From positions 269,144 to 333,143 of the forward strand of contig CAVZDD010000004.1 of NCBI GenBank assembly GCA_963773945.1: a stretch of 64,000 nucleotides of DNA, given 5' to 3'. Shown in pieces: positions 26,831 through 35,887 of the stretch. A model generated the notes under the pieces. The model made no database searches. It saw only the letters and a list, made by a program, of their open reading frames with translations, and was not told where the DNA came from. The position numbers were made by a program, and so were the translations under genes. Every line of letters begins with the position of its first letter. Position 1 is the stretch's first letter. This DNA comes from JAKIWV01 sp963773945. GTDB lineage: Archaea > Thermoplasmatota > Thermoplasmata > Lutacidiplasmatales > UBA184.

Positions 26831-27700
26831 ATGGGGCGTTCGGAAGTGCCACCGGCCGACCGGGTCCGAGCCCGTGTCGCTTCGGCCTTGGGAATGGCGA
26901 TCGCCGGCCAGCTACCCGCGGGTTACCAGCGTCTCGGCCGGGTGGTCGTGCTGCGGTTGCCCGAAAACTTGCGCCCGCACTTCCGCGAAATCGGAGAGGT
27001 CTGGTGTACGGAGCTCGGTGTGGCGACCGTGCTGCGCCGAGCCGGAGAGACGGTGGGGGAGCTCCGCATCCCCCGCCTCGAGATGATCGCCGGCGACGAC
27101 GCGCGTACGGAAGTGGTGGAGTACGGGATCCGGTACCGGCTCGACGCCCAGCAGATCCTCTTCGCCCGGGGAAACCGGACCGAGCGGCACCGCGCGGGTA
27201 CCGTCACGCAACCGGGCGAGGTCGTCGCCGACCTCTTCGCCGGGATCGGGTACTTCAGTCTCCCCGCCGCCGTCTTGGGGGGTGCCCGACGGGTGTGGGC
27301 CGTCGAGAAGAACCCGGTGTCGTACTCGTTCCTGTGCGAGAATGCACAACGCAACCACGTAGCCGACCGCGTCGAATGCCTTCGGGGGGACAACCAAGAG
27401 GTGGAGCTACCGGCACAGACCTTCGACCGGGTTTTCCTAGGCTACCTGCCGACCGCTGTACCCTGGATTCCCCGCGCCATCGGGCTTCTGAAGCCCGAAG
27501 GGGGAACGGTCCACGTGCATCTGGCGGTGGGAAGTCGCGATAGTCGGTCGGACGCAGAGTCGGAGGTCACGCGGGGGGCGGAAAACGCCGGTGCGTCGGT
27601 CCAACAGGTCCGCTCGCGCGTGGTGAAGGCATTCGGCCCCGGTCGGGAACACGTCGTGGTGGACCTGACCGCGCGCCCTCCGGCGGGCGATCGAGTCTAG
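26831..27700 (+). CDS. Trm5/Taw2-type SAM enzyme, probable wybutosine biosynthesis
   Basis: 289 residues. A short N-terminal domain precedes the catalytic Rossmann fold with VVADLFAGIGYFSLPAAVLGG (motif I), WAVEKNPVSYSFLCENAQRNHV, and a motif IV region FLGYLPTAVPWIP. Trm5 has an NPP-type motif IV; the GY..t pattern and the later GTVHVHLAV instead match Taw2, which transfers the aminocarboxypropyl group of SAM to the wyosine precursor in tRNA-Phe. Assignment to Taw2 over Trm5b is likely but not certain. It overlaps the convergent aminotransferase by 4 bp. Confidence 0.8.
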   Translation: MGRSEVPPADRVRARVASALGMAIAGQLPAGYQRLGRVVVLRLPENLRPHFREIGEVWCTELGVATVLRRAGETVGELRIPRLEMIAGDDARTEVVEYGIRYRLDAQQILFARGNRTERHRAGTVTQPGEVVADLFAGIGYFSLPAAVLGGARRVWAVEKNPVSYSFLCENAQRNHVADRVECLRGDNQEVELPAQTFDRVFLGYLPTAVPWIPRAIGLLKPEGGTVHVHLAVGSRDSRSDAESEVTRGAENAGASVQQVRSRVVKAFGPGREHVVVDLTARPPAGDRV

Positions 27701-28884
27701 GTCGTGCCGGCGGGGGCCGGCGCGGGGCGCGCGACCGCCGCGTCCTTCCGCAGCTTTTCCAACGCGACTGGGAAGGCCCGGACTAAGCGGTCGATGTCCG
27801 CGGGCGGGTTGGAGAACGAGACCCGAATGAATCGTCCACCATACTTCGGGGAGAGATAGTTGCCCGCCCGGACGAACACGCCGTGGGTCAGGAGAAGCTC
27901 CTTCTGCAGCGCGACCGGCGTCACACCGGTCTCGGCGATGTCGATCAGGAACATGTTCGCCTGGGAGGGGAAGACCGGCAAGGAAAGGTCGGGGAGACTC
28001 GACACCAGGGCCCGGATCCGTTCCTGGTTGGCCCGAGTGGTGGCCCGCACGGTCGGGAACCATTGGGACTTCGTTGAAAGCCCCGCCGCGGCGGCGACCT
28101 GCGCGAGGACGTTCACGCCCAGGTCATTGGTGTTGAAGCGAAGCGCCTCTTTGATGAGGTCGTCCGGACCGACCATGCCGCCCAACCGCAGGCCGGCCAG
28201 GCCGCAGTTCTTCGAGACCGACCAAGCGGTGAGCGTGCGTTCCGGATAGAAGCCGTAGGCGAGCGTGTGATGGTCGGCAAAGTCCCGATAGGTCACATCG
28301 TGGAGGAGGAGGAGCCGGTGGTCCCGAGCGACTTCCGCGATGGCGCGGACCTCGTCCTTCGAGTACCCCGACCCGAGGGGATTCAGCGGGTCGATGAGCA
28401 GGATCATCCGGGTCTGTGGGGTGACCGCCTCGCTCAAGCGTTCGGCGGTCAGCTTGTACGGGGGCGCGTAAATGTCGAGATCCCGTATTGAGGCGCCGGC
28501 AAGCTGGATGAATTTGTGGATGATGAGGTAACTTGGGTCGGACGCCAGGACGACGTCGCCCGCGTGCAGGAGCGCTCGGATCGACATGTAGAGCGCCTCG
28601 GTCGCGCCGGCCGAGATGATCGTGGGGGTGTCGAGGGGGAGGCCCAGGTCGCCGAGGACGAGCTCCTTGAGCCCGATCTGGCCGGCTGCGAGCGGATACC
28701 CCTCGTACAACCGATCTCGAATGGCAGCGATCATCGCGGGCTGGACGACCTCGGACGGGACCAGATGGTTCGTGTTCTGGCTGAGCCACGCGACCTCGGC
28801 CCGGTGTTCGTGGGCATATCGGAACGCGTCAAAGGGCGGGTCGGGCACCGAGGACCTCCGCCCCCCCGAAGCGACGGGCGCCAT
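27697..28884 (-). CDS. PLP-dependent class I/II aminotransferase
   Basis: 395 residues of fold-type I. Cofactor residues are in register: SAGATEALY phosphate-side loop, D196 in LLLHDVTYRDF, the Schiff-base lysine K225 in WSVSKNCGLAGLRLG and the arginine R233, plus the C-terminal RFIRVSFSNP. It resembles aspartate/aromatic aminotransferases, but the amino-acid specificity is unclear. The C-terminal tail is Ala/Pro-rich. It is followed on the other side by the UbiE-type gene 32 bp upstream on the same strand. Confidence 0.85.
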   Translation of the reverse strand: MAPVASGGRRSSVPDPPFDAFRYAHEHRAEVAWLSQNTNHLVPSEVVQPAMIAAIRDRLYEGYPLAAGQIGLKELVLGDLGLPLDTPTIISAGATEALYMSIRALLHAGDVVLASDPSYLIIHKFIQLAGASIRDLDIYAPPYKLTAERLSEAVTPQTRMILLIDPLNPLGSGYSKDEVRAIAEVARDHRLLLLHDVTYRDFADHHTLAYGFYPERTLTAWSVSKNCGLAGLRLGGMVGPDDLIKEALRFNTNDLGVNVLAQVAAAAGLSTKSQWFPTVRATTRANQERIRALVSSLPDLSLPVFPSQANMFLIDIAETGVTPVALQKELLLTHGVFVRAGNYLSPKYGGRFIRVSFSNPPADIDRLVRAFPVALEKLRKDAAVARPAPAPAGTT

Positions 28885-28916
28885 AATTCCTGCGGGCCGA
28901 CCGAGCCCGGTACGTC

Positions 28917-29714
28917 CTACCCGACGCCGGCCAGGTAGCTCGTGACGATCCCCATCGATTGGCTCCGGGCTTCGACTCGCGCGAACCCGGCGTCCTGCAT
29001 CATCCGGACCATCTCAGGGCGCGGAGGAAGCCCGCGGAGCGAGTTCGGGAGGTAGCGGTACGGCCCCGCACTGTGGACGGCGGCTCCCAGCCACGGAACG
29101 ACGTGGTCGAAATAGGAATGGAAAAGGTGCCCGATGAGCGGGGAGGCGGGCTCCGTGATCTCGAGCGTCAGGACCGTTCCGTGAGGACGCAACACGCGCC
29201 GGAACTCTCGGAAGACTCCCGGCAGGTCGATGAGATTCCGGACCACGAAGGCCGACATGATCACGTCGAAGGACCCCGCCGCCGCGGGCAGTCGGCGCGC
29301 GTTGGCCCGCAGATAGCCGACTCGCGGCGCCGTCGATTCCGGTCGGGTCCTCCCGTCGGCGATTCGTAACATGGCGGCGGTGAAGTCGGCCCCCACCACG
29401 TGCGCCGAGGGAAAGTACCGGGCGGCGAGTCGCGTGAGGTCGCCGGTGCCGCACCCGACGTCCAGCACGCGCCGGACCGGCGGGTCGTGGGCTCGAAAAC
29501 GCGATAGGTCCCAGAGGGCCCGTGGACGCCAGAGGTAGTCGTTGCCCATCGAGGCGGCGTGGTCGAACCAGTCGTACCGGCGCACGATGTGGGTGAACAT
29601 CGCCTGAACATCCCGTTCGAAGGTCGGCGAGGACCGGTCCGGGTGCGGAGAACCGTCGGACGCTCGATGGGCGGCCACGGCAGGCGGGACGTTCGGGACT
29701 TCGCTCGCGGTCAT
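28917..29714 (-). CDS. ubiE: UbiE/MenG-type quinone C-methyltransferase
   Basis: 265 residues. The UbiE/COQ5 hallmarks are all visible: VQAMFTHIVRRYDWFDHAASMG near the N-terminus, the SAM site VLDVGCGTGDLTRLAA, DFTAAMLRIA, the FDVIMSAFVVRNLIDLPGVFREFRRVL block in pieces, and YLPNSLRGLPPRPEMVRMMQDAGF. It would methylate demethylmenaquinone or a related quinone. Together with the UbiA and UbiD genes 23 kb away it supports a menaquinone-type respiratory quinone in this organism. Confidence 0.88.
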   Translation of the reverse strand: MTASEVPNVPPAVAAHRASDGSPHPDRSSPTFERDVQAMFTHIVRRYDWFDHAASMGNDYLWRPRALWDLSRFRAHDPPVRRVLDVGCGTGDLTRLAARYFPSAHVVGADFTAAMLRIADGRTRPESTAPRVGYLRANARRLPAAAGSFDVIMSAFVVRNLIDLPGVFREFRRVLRPHGTVLTLEITEPASPLIGHLFHSYFDHVVPWLGAAVHSAGPYRYLPNSLRGLPPRPEMVRMMQDAGFARVEARSQSMGIVTSYLAGVG

Positions 29715-29737
29715 GGTCCGGTTCGACGAGAGGGGGT

Positions 29738-32164
29738 TCAGTGGGCGAGCGCTTCCTGCAGCTTCTCCCGGATGGGCGCAAGGTCGGCTCGCAATGTCAC
29801 GACGCCATCGTCGATCGAGGCTTGGAGGAGGGTCCGAGCTTCGTCCAGGTCACCCCGGTCGAAGGCCAGCCGGGCCATTCGCAGCTTCATCTCGGCCCGA
29901 TCGGGCTGGAGTTCGAGCTCTTCGGCCTTGTGGAGGGCCACCTCGTACCGCTCCTGCGCCTCGTCAAACTTCCGGGCGGTGTGGGCGATGATGCCCTCGA
30001 TCATCGTGATCTGCTCTTCGGCCAACTGATCCCCCAGCGGGCCGAGCAAATGACGGGCCCGAGCAATGGCCGCCCGACCCCGGTCGACCTGGCCCACTTC
30101 GGCCCGGAGCTGCGCTTCGTTGAGGGCGCAGTACCCCATCCAGATCCGCGAACCGGAGCGTTCGGCCGCCTCGCCCGCGATGGAGATATCGTGGATGGCC
30201 TCGTCCATGCGCTGCACGTTGTGGAACACCAGGGAGCGGTTCATGTAGACCCGGGCGAGCGCCGAATAATCCTTCGATTGGGCGAACACCTGCCCCGCCG
30301 CGTCGTAGAGGCGGAGCGCCTCGTCGGTCTTCTCCGGGCCGCGGGTGATCAGCGTGTTGGCGAGGTCGATGAGGGAGTGGCCCCGTTCCACCGGGTCCCC
30401 CTCTTTCTCCGCGAGGAGGACCTCCTCCCGGTGGTGGCGTTCGGCGTCGTCGAAGTGCCCGAGTCGCATGCTCGCCGCCCCCAGGACCCGATGCGAGACG
30501 AGAATGCCGCGCTGGTTCCCCCGTCGTTCGAAAATCCCGAAGGCCTCCTGGGCCAACTTGCCGGCATCGGCGTTCAAGCCCTGGTTCTGAAGGTCCCGGG
30601 CGAGCCAGAGCAAGGCGAGACCGAGGTCGGGCTCGCGCGAGGGGTCGGTACGCGCCCGGTTGACGGCGTCCCGGAGGACCTCCTCGGACCGGTGGAAGTC
30701 CCCGAATTCGTCGAGGATCCGGCCGAGTTCAATCATCAATCGCAGTTCCGTGGCCGGGTCTCGATGCGGAAGTCGTCGGGCACACTCGAGCGCGCGCTGC
30801 AAGTGCACGATCGCCGCGTCGTATGCATACGCCGCGGTCGCTAGCTGCGCCGCGCGGCGATTGTAATCCAGGGCCTTCGTTTCGTCGTGGGCGAGATAGA
30901 ACTGCCGGGCGAGCTCGAAGATGGACCCGCCGGAATCCCGGGAGCCTTGTTCGATCGCCAGGGCGGCCTTCCGATGCAGGATCCGGCGACGCGTTTCAGT
31001 GAGTCCGGCGTACGCCTCGGCCCGAACGGCCTCGCGGACGAATTCGTAGACCTCTCCACCGTTCTCCCGCAACAGCCCCCCGCGGACCAGACGGTCCAAT
31101 GACTCGGCGAGCTGCTCTTCGTCGATTCCCGCCGCCGCGAGGAGCGTGGGGAAATCGAACTCTTTTCCTAGGACAGCGCCGTAGACCAGCACGCGGCGGT
31201 CCGTTTCGTTCAGAGACCGGACCCGGTCGCGTAGCACTTCCTCGAGGTCGCGAATCCCCGTGTCGCCCCGCGGTGGCGCAGTGGTCGCGCCGAAACCCAT
31301 CGAACCGCGAACGAGCTGCTCGACGAAAAGGGGATTGCCTTCTGTCTGGGTGAACCACCGGACAACGGCGTCGCGGCTGGGTTCGTGGCCACCCATGAGC
31401 CACCGAACGTAGTCCGGCAGCTCGCTCTCCGCGAGGGCACGGACCGGGATCCGGGCCACGCTGGGCGTCGCTGCGAGGGCGCTGAGGAAAGAGGCGGTCC
31501 GGGTCGGGGCCTCGCTCTCGGGCGTGCTCGTGGCCAGCAACAGGATTCTCCGTTCCGGGAGAATGCGAACGAATTCGCGCAGGAACTGGAAGCTGGAATC
31601 GTCGGCGAATTGCAGGTCGTCGATCGTCAGCAGAAGCGGCGCCCGAACCGCGAGGTCGCTCAGGAAGGCGGAGACCCGGTCGTGGAGTTCGATCCGGCTC
31701 TCGTCGACGCGGGCCGCGGGACCGGCCAGAAGGTCCAGCAGCCGGTCCTCCGACTCTCCGCCTTCCCGTAGGTCATAGAATCCGGCCGGAAGGCCCGGCG
31801 GGACGGAGAAGTCCTGCTTTACGGGCGCGAGCAGGAGGGGTAGGCTCGCGGTCGTGGGGTCGGGCGTTTCGAGGGTGGGCGGAGCGTTTCGGAGCGACCG
31901 GACCAGGTCCTGGATGACGGCGAAGGGCTGGGGCGGGTCGGCCGGCAGGGCGACCCCTTCGAGGACCTGGAATCCCCGCTCCCGGGCATCGGCGATGACG
32001 GTCCGCAGCAGGGTCGTCTTTCCGACACCGCCCTCCCCCACGAGGAGGACGCAGCTTCCCGCCCCACCCTTGGCCAAATCCAGGTGCCGAAGGATACCCT
32101 CCCGAATCTCCGCGCGGCCGAAGAGGGGTTTGGCCCGGCCGGACCCGGTCGATCGCGTCGCCAT
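29738..32164 (-). CDS. large AAA/STAND-type ATPase with TPR repeats
   Basis: 808 residues. The N-terminal 330 residues are an AAA_16-like NTPase: Walker A GEGGVGKT (43-50), Walker B in LLLTIDDLQFAD, and LLLATSTPESE following it. A winged-helix-like region and then about 400 residues of TPR-like repeats follow (segments such as EGDPVERGHSLIDLANTLITRG and ARVYMNRSLVFHNVQRMDEAI). This resembles the STAND ATPases that sense a ligand through their repeats. No separate DNA-binding, cyclase or effector domain is visible. It is a stand-alone gene between ubiE and a small membrane protein. Confidence 0.8.
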   Translation of the reverse strand: MATRSTGSGRAKPLFGRAEIREGILRHLDLAKGGAGSCVLLVGEGGVGKTTLLRTVIADARERGFQVLEGVALPADPPQPFAVIQDLVRSLRNAPPTLETPDPTTASLPLLLAPVKQDFSVPPGLPAGFYDLREGGESEDRLLDLLAGPAARVDESRIELHDRVSAFLSDLAVRAPLLLTIDDLQFADDSSFQFLREFVRILPERRILLLATSTPESEAPTRTASFLSALAATPSVARIPVRALAESELPDYVRWLMGGHEPSRDAVVRWFTQTEGNPLFVEQLVRGSMGFGATTAPPRGDTGIRDLEEVLRDRVRSLNETDRRVLVYGAVLGKEFDFPTLLAAAGIDEEQLAESLDRLVRGGLLRENGGEVYEFVREAVRAEAYAGLTETRRRILHRKAALAIEQGSRDSGGSIFELARQFYLAHDETKALDYNRRAAQLATAAYAYDAAIVHLQRALECARRLPHRDPATELRLMIELGRILDEFGDFHRSEEVLRDAVNRARTDPSREPDLGLALLWLARDLQNQGLNADAGKLAQEAFGIFERRGNQRGILVSHRVLGAASMRLGHFDDAERHHREEVLLAEKEGDPVERGHSLIDLANTLITRGPEKTDEALRLYDAAGQVFAQSKDYSALARVYMNRSLVFHNVQRMDEAIHDISIAGEAAERSGSRIWMGYCALNEAQLRAEVGQVDRGRAAIARARHLLGPLGDQLAEEQITMIEGIIAHTARKFDEAQERYEVALHKAEELELQPDRAEMKLRMARLAFDRGDLDEARTLLQASIDDGVVTLRADLAPIREKLQEALAH

Positions 32165-32306
32165 CCCGGTCCCTCTGTAGACTATCCCGATTCTCTGCTA
32201 TAAGCGGGAGGTCCCCGCGGGGTCATCGGCGGGGAATTACGGGGCATCGGCGGGTCCGGCACCCCCAAACGCTTATGGGGAACACGAGGGGTCGGCGGCC
32301 GTTTCC

Positions 32307-32549
32307 GTGTCCGGCTCTTCCTCGCCGTTCTCCAAATCGCGGTGGCCCTCCACCCAGGAGCTGGGCCTCGCCGGTTTCGGTGCCCTGATCGTGCTCGCCG
32401 TGGTCTTCTACCTCTGGTGGGGGCTCTTGTACGGCGTCTGGGTGGACAACGGCGTCTACGCCGTCGTGATCACCCTACTCCTGTTCGGAGTGGCGGGGCT
32501 CTGGCTATTCTGGCCCGAGCCGCCCACCGCCACAGAGCCTTCGGCCTGA
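32307..32549 (+). CDS. small membrane protein, two predicted helices
   Basis: 80 residues from a GTG at 32307. A Ser/Pro-rich N-terminus precedes two hydrophobic helices (ELGLAGFGALIVLAVVFYLW and YAVVITLLLFGVAGLWLFW). A TATA-like TTATGG at 32273-32278 lies upstream. It is convergent with proS and ends 19 bp from it. No family recognised. Confidence 0.55.
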   Translation: MSGSSSPFSKSRWPSTQELGLAGFGALIVLAVVFYLWWGLLYGVWVDNGVYAVVITLLLFGVAGLWLFWPEPPTATEPSA

Positions 32550-32567
32550 GCCGGCTCGGTTTCCCCG

Positions 32568-33995
32568 TTAGAGCGGGCGTCCCGCGAGGGTCCACCGGGT
32601 CGTCTGGGTCTTCCCGCAACCGATACATTCGATCGGATTTCCGGGGTCGATGGGCAAAGGACCCTCCGGAATCCCGAGTACAGCCCCCTCGATCGCCTGC
32701 TCGATCTGATGGCCGCACGCCTCGGTCCCACACCAGGAGACGATGCGGACCGTCGTCGAGTCCTTGAGTTCCTCCAAACGGCGGGCGACCGAGAAGGCCT
32801 TCTGAAACGTTGCGCGACCTTGGGCGGCCAGGGCCCGGTCGTAATCCGCCAGGGCCTGGAGGATCGGTTCTTCCAACGGTCCGGGGCCGAGGCTCGACTT
32901 TTGCCCGAGGCGGTTGACGGCTGTGACGGTTCCCGCGGCGGCCTCGCGAGGACCTATCTCGATCCGGAGGGGGACGCCGCGGGATTCCCAGAGGTAATAC
33001 TTCGCGCCGGGCCGGTCCTGTGAGTCGTCCACGTGAACGCGGACCCCGCGCGTCCGTAGGCGGTCGGCCAGCGCCCGCGCCGCGTCGACCGCGATCGGTC
33101 CGCTGTTCTGGGACACGATCGGCACGACCACGACCTGGTAGGGGGCGATCGAGGAGGGGAAGACAACCCCGCGGCGGTCCCCGTGGAAGGCGACGGTGGC
33201 GCCGAGGAGACGTTCCGAGAGGCCGAAGGTGGTCTGGTGAACGAACTTCAGCTCCCCCGACAGGTCCTCGTATCGGATCTCGTAGGGGCGGGAGAAGTTC
33301 TCCCGATAGTGGTGGATCGTTCCGACCTGGAGGGTGCGGGCGCCGCCCACCGGGAGGTCGAGGGCGATCGAGTAGAACGCGCCGGGGAACTTGTCCCAAT
33401 CGGGGCGTCGGCTGGCGACAAAGGGGAGCGCGAGCGCGTCCGCGATGCCCTGGAACGTGGCGAGGTTCGATTGGCACCGGGCCGCCGCGGCCTCGTCCGT
33501 GGGCTGGCAGGTGTGCTCCTCGAAGAAATGGATCTCCCGGATCCGCAGGAAGGGGCGGGTCGTCTTCGTCTCGTATCGGAACGTGTTCACGATCTGGTAG
33601 ACGTTGAGGGGCAGGTCCTTGTGGGACCGGATCCACATCGCGAAGATGGGATACATCGCGGTCTCGCTCGTGGGCCGAAGAACGAGGGGGACGTCGAGCT
33701 CGGTGGCCCCGCCCCGGGTGACCCAGTAAACCTGGGCGTCGAACCCCTTGACGTGTTCCTTCTCCTTCTGGAACTCGGTCTGGGGAATCAGCGTCGGGAA
33801 CTCGACCGCCCGGGAGCCCGTGGCTTCGATTCCGCGGACCATGAATCCGTCGAGCAGCCGCCGGGCCTGGAATCCGTACGGGGTCCAGACGTTCATCCCC
33901 TTCACGGGGTAGCGTTTGTCGGTGAGTCCGGCGACTTCGACGGCTTCGAGGTACCAGTCGATGAATCGCTCGGCCTTGTCCGGGAGCTCGGCCAT
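32568..33995 (-). CDS. proS: proline-tRNA ligase, archaeal type
   Basis: 475 residues from the ATG at 33995 (MAELPDKAERFIDWYLEA); the frame extends 34 codons further left without conserved residues. Class II core motifs are visible: VKGMNVWTPYGFQ, motif 2 in QIVNTFRYETKTTRPFLRIREIHFFEEHT (seen over two blocks), and the TSETAMYPIFAMW stretch. The anticodon domain and the C-terminal zinc-binding module (CGTEACGHQIE, IECIGCGK) are typical of the archaeal/eukaryotic-type ProRS. The usual C-terminal Tyr is replaced; the protein ends AGRPL. Confidence 0.93.
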   Translation of the reverse strand: MAELPDKAERFIDWYLEAVEVAGLTDKRYPVKGMNVWTPYGFQARRLLDGFMVRGIEATGSRAVEFPTLIPQTEFQKEKEHVKGFDAQVYWVTRGGATELDVPLVLRPTSETAMYPIFAMWIRSHKDLPLNVYQIVNTFRYETKTTRPFLRIREIHFFEEHTCQPTDEAAAARCQSNLATFQGIADALALPFVASRRPDWDKFPGAFYSIALDLPVGGARTLQVGTIHHYRENFSRPYEIRYEDLSGELKFVHQTTFGLSERLLGATVAFHGDRRGVVFPSSIAPYQVVVVPIVSQNSGPIAVDAARALADRLRTRGVRVHVDDSQDRPGAKYYLWESRGVPLRIEIGPREAAAGTVTAVNRLGQKSSLGPGPLEEPILQALADYDRALAAQGRATFQKAFSVARRLEELKDSTTVRIVSWCGTEACGHQIEQAIEGAVLGIPEGPLPIDPGNPIECIGCGKTQTTRWTLAGRPL

Positions 33996-34142
33996 CGGTG
34001 CCTGCTCGGCGGGGAGGGTCCCGCCGTATAAGGGTGCCCCGGGAAGGGCCGATCGGGAGGCGCTCCCGGCAGGCCCGGGCCCGCGGATGGCATCCAATGA
34101 ACCAGAGGCCTAATAGTGCCCTGCTACCCTTTTACTGATGCC

Positions 34143-35228
34143 ATGCGGCTCGTCGTCTGCGTCGACCGGGATGATGACATCGGTCGCAAGACCGGCATCC
34201 ACGGTCCCATCATCGGCCGGACCGCCGTCCTCGAAGCGGCCGGCAAGCTCGGCACGGCCGACCCGGAGGACACTGACACGAATGCGTTGTTCGGCGGTCT
34301 CCGGTTATACGACGAGCTTCGCGCCGAGGAGGAAGAGGTCGAGGTCGTGGCTCTCACCGGCTCCGCGAAGGTCGGTCTCGTTTCGGACCGGTTGATCGCG
34401 GAGCAGCTCGACCACGTGCTCAAGGACCATCCGGCCGAGGCCGCGTACTTCGTCTCCGACGGCGCCGAGGACGAGTACCTGCTCCCGATCCTCGCGTCCC
34501 GGGTCCGTATCGATGGCGTCCGCCGGGTCATCGTCCGGCAGGCCCCGGGAATCGAGTCGACCTACTACACCGTCACGCGGGCGCTCAAGGACCCAAAGCT
34601 GCGGGCGAAGACCGTCCTCCCGTTCGCGCTGGTGCTCATCGCGCTGGGTTTCGCCGCCGCCGCCGGCCAGGTCGTCTGGGGTTTCATCGGGCTACTGCTG
34701 CTCATCGGGATCTATCTCATCTTCTGGACGTTCGATATCGACGAGGCGATCATCGAGTCGGTCACCTCGGCGTCCGCCGATATCCGGCAGGGCGCGATCG
34801 CCTTCGGGTTCGGCCTCTTCGCCATCGGGGTCATCGGCGCGGGCTTCCTCGTGGGGTACAACCACTACCTCCCGACCGGCGCGAACAACCTCGACCGGCT
34901 CCTCCAGTTCTTCCTCGCCGGCATGATCTGGTGGCTGGTCGGCGGGGTTATCTGGGAAACGGGACGCGCGATCCGGCGCTATGTCGCCAAGGGCCACATT
35001 CCCCGGTCGTACCCCATCGCGATGATGTCGGTCTTTTCCCTCGGGTTCGTGGCCTACGGGATCCTCTACCTCGTGGAGTACGTGGAGGGCCTTCAGCCCG
35101 CCTACAACCTACTCTTCATCCTGGGGGCGATCGTCGGCGGCCTCGCGACCCTCGTCTTCGCCGGGTTCTTGACGCAGTATCTCAAGAGCCGGACCGCCGA
35201 AACGGCCGCGACCGCGGTCGATAGCTAG
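34143..35228 (+). CDS. DUF373-family membrane protein
   Basis: 361 residues from the ATG at 34143 (MRLVVCVDRDDDIG). The N-terminal 150 residues are a cytoplasmic alpha/beta domain with the DUF373 hallmarks VCVDRDDDIGRKTGI and AAYFVSDGAEDEYLLPIL; the rest contains about six to seven membrane helices. The family is restricted to archaea and has no established function; the acidic N-terminal motif suggests metal binding. It ends 7 bp from the convergent phosphoribosyltransferase gene. Confidence 0.87.
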   Translation: MRLVVCVDRDDDIGRKTGIHGPIIGRTAVLEAAGKLGTADPEDTDTNALFGGLRLYDELRAEEEEVEVVALTGSAKVGLVSDRLIAEQLDHVLKDHPAEAAYFVSDGAEDEYLLPILASRVRIDGVRRVIVRQAPGIESTYYTVTRALKDPKLRAKTVLPFALVLIALGFAAAAGQVVWGFIGLLLLIGIYLIFWTFDIDEAIIESVTSASADIRQGAIAFGFGLFAIGVIGAGFLVGYNHYLPTGANNLDRLLQFFLAGMIWWLVGGVIWETGRAIRRYVAKGHIPRSYPIAMMSVFSLGFVAYGILYLVEYVEGLQPAYNLLFILGAIVGGLATLVFAGFLTQYLKSRTAETAATAVDS

Positions 35229-35234
35229 GGCCGA

Positions 35235-35861
35235 TCAGCGGGCCGTCGAGGCCGCCGCCTGTTGCAGGGCGCGCTCCACGTCGACCGGCGGTACCGGCAG
35301 GTGGCATTTCTCGCGGAGCAGTCGGGTGACGCCGGTCGCGTCTTTCCCTTCCGGCAGCGCCTTCGTCGCGAGGGCCCGGAGGTCTTCCCAGTAGGTCCAG
35401 GGAAAGACGACCCAGACCCAGCGAGCGGCAGGGACTTCTTCGGCGAAGTAATCCGGCACCAATTTCGAGTGGGTGATGTGGAGACAGGCGGCCGTCTCGA
35501 GCCGGGCGGGCCGTCCTTCCGTTCGGATGTGGTCCACCGCGAGGGCCAGGCTCTCGCCCGTGTCGGTGATGTCGTCGACAACAAGCACGGTCGCGCCCTC
35601 GACCGACCCCGACAGCCGCTCCGTCAGGGCGGCGTGCCCGTCCTTGGTCGCCGTCTCGCCCCAGTGGGCGGTCTGGAGCGCCAGCAGCCGCTTGACGCCC
35701 AGGTGATCGGCGACGAGCCGCGCCGGGACCCAGCCCCCCCGAGTGAGGCCGACGATCACCTGGGGGTTCCGGCCGGCGGCCTGGACCTTGGCCGCGATGG
35801 CGCCGGTCCAGGTGTCGAGGTCTGCCCAGGTCGCGAGCCGGCACGTCGGAAGGTCGGTCAC
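35235..35861 (-). CDS. phosphoribosyltransferase-family protein (purine PRT-like)
   Basis: 208 residues from a GTG at 35861. The PRPP-binding motif is VLVVDDITDTGESL and the pyrophosphate loop is VIVGLTRGGWVPARL near the N-terminus. A C-terminal WVVFPWTYWEDL stretch is characteristic of the archaeal hypoxanthine/xanthine-type PRT group, whose substrate differs between members. It probably salvages a purine base or nucleoside-like compound. It lies 27 bp downstream of gdhA on the same strand and may be co-transcribed. Confidence 0.82.
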   Translation of the reverse strand: MTDLPTCRLATWADLDTWTGAIAAKVQAAGRNPQVIVGLTRGGWVPARLVADHLGVKRLLALQTAHWGETATKDGHAALTERLSGSVEGATVLVVDDITDTGESLALAVDHIRTEGRPARLETAACLHITHSKLVPDYFAEEVPAARWVWVVFPWTYWEDLRALATKALPEGKDATGVTRLLREKCHLPVPPVDVERALQQAAASTAR

Positions 35862-35887
35862 GGCTTGCCGGGGGGGCCCGAGTCCGT

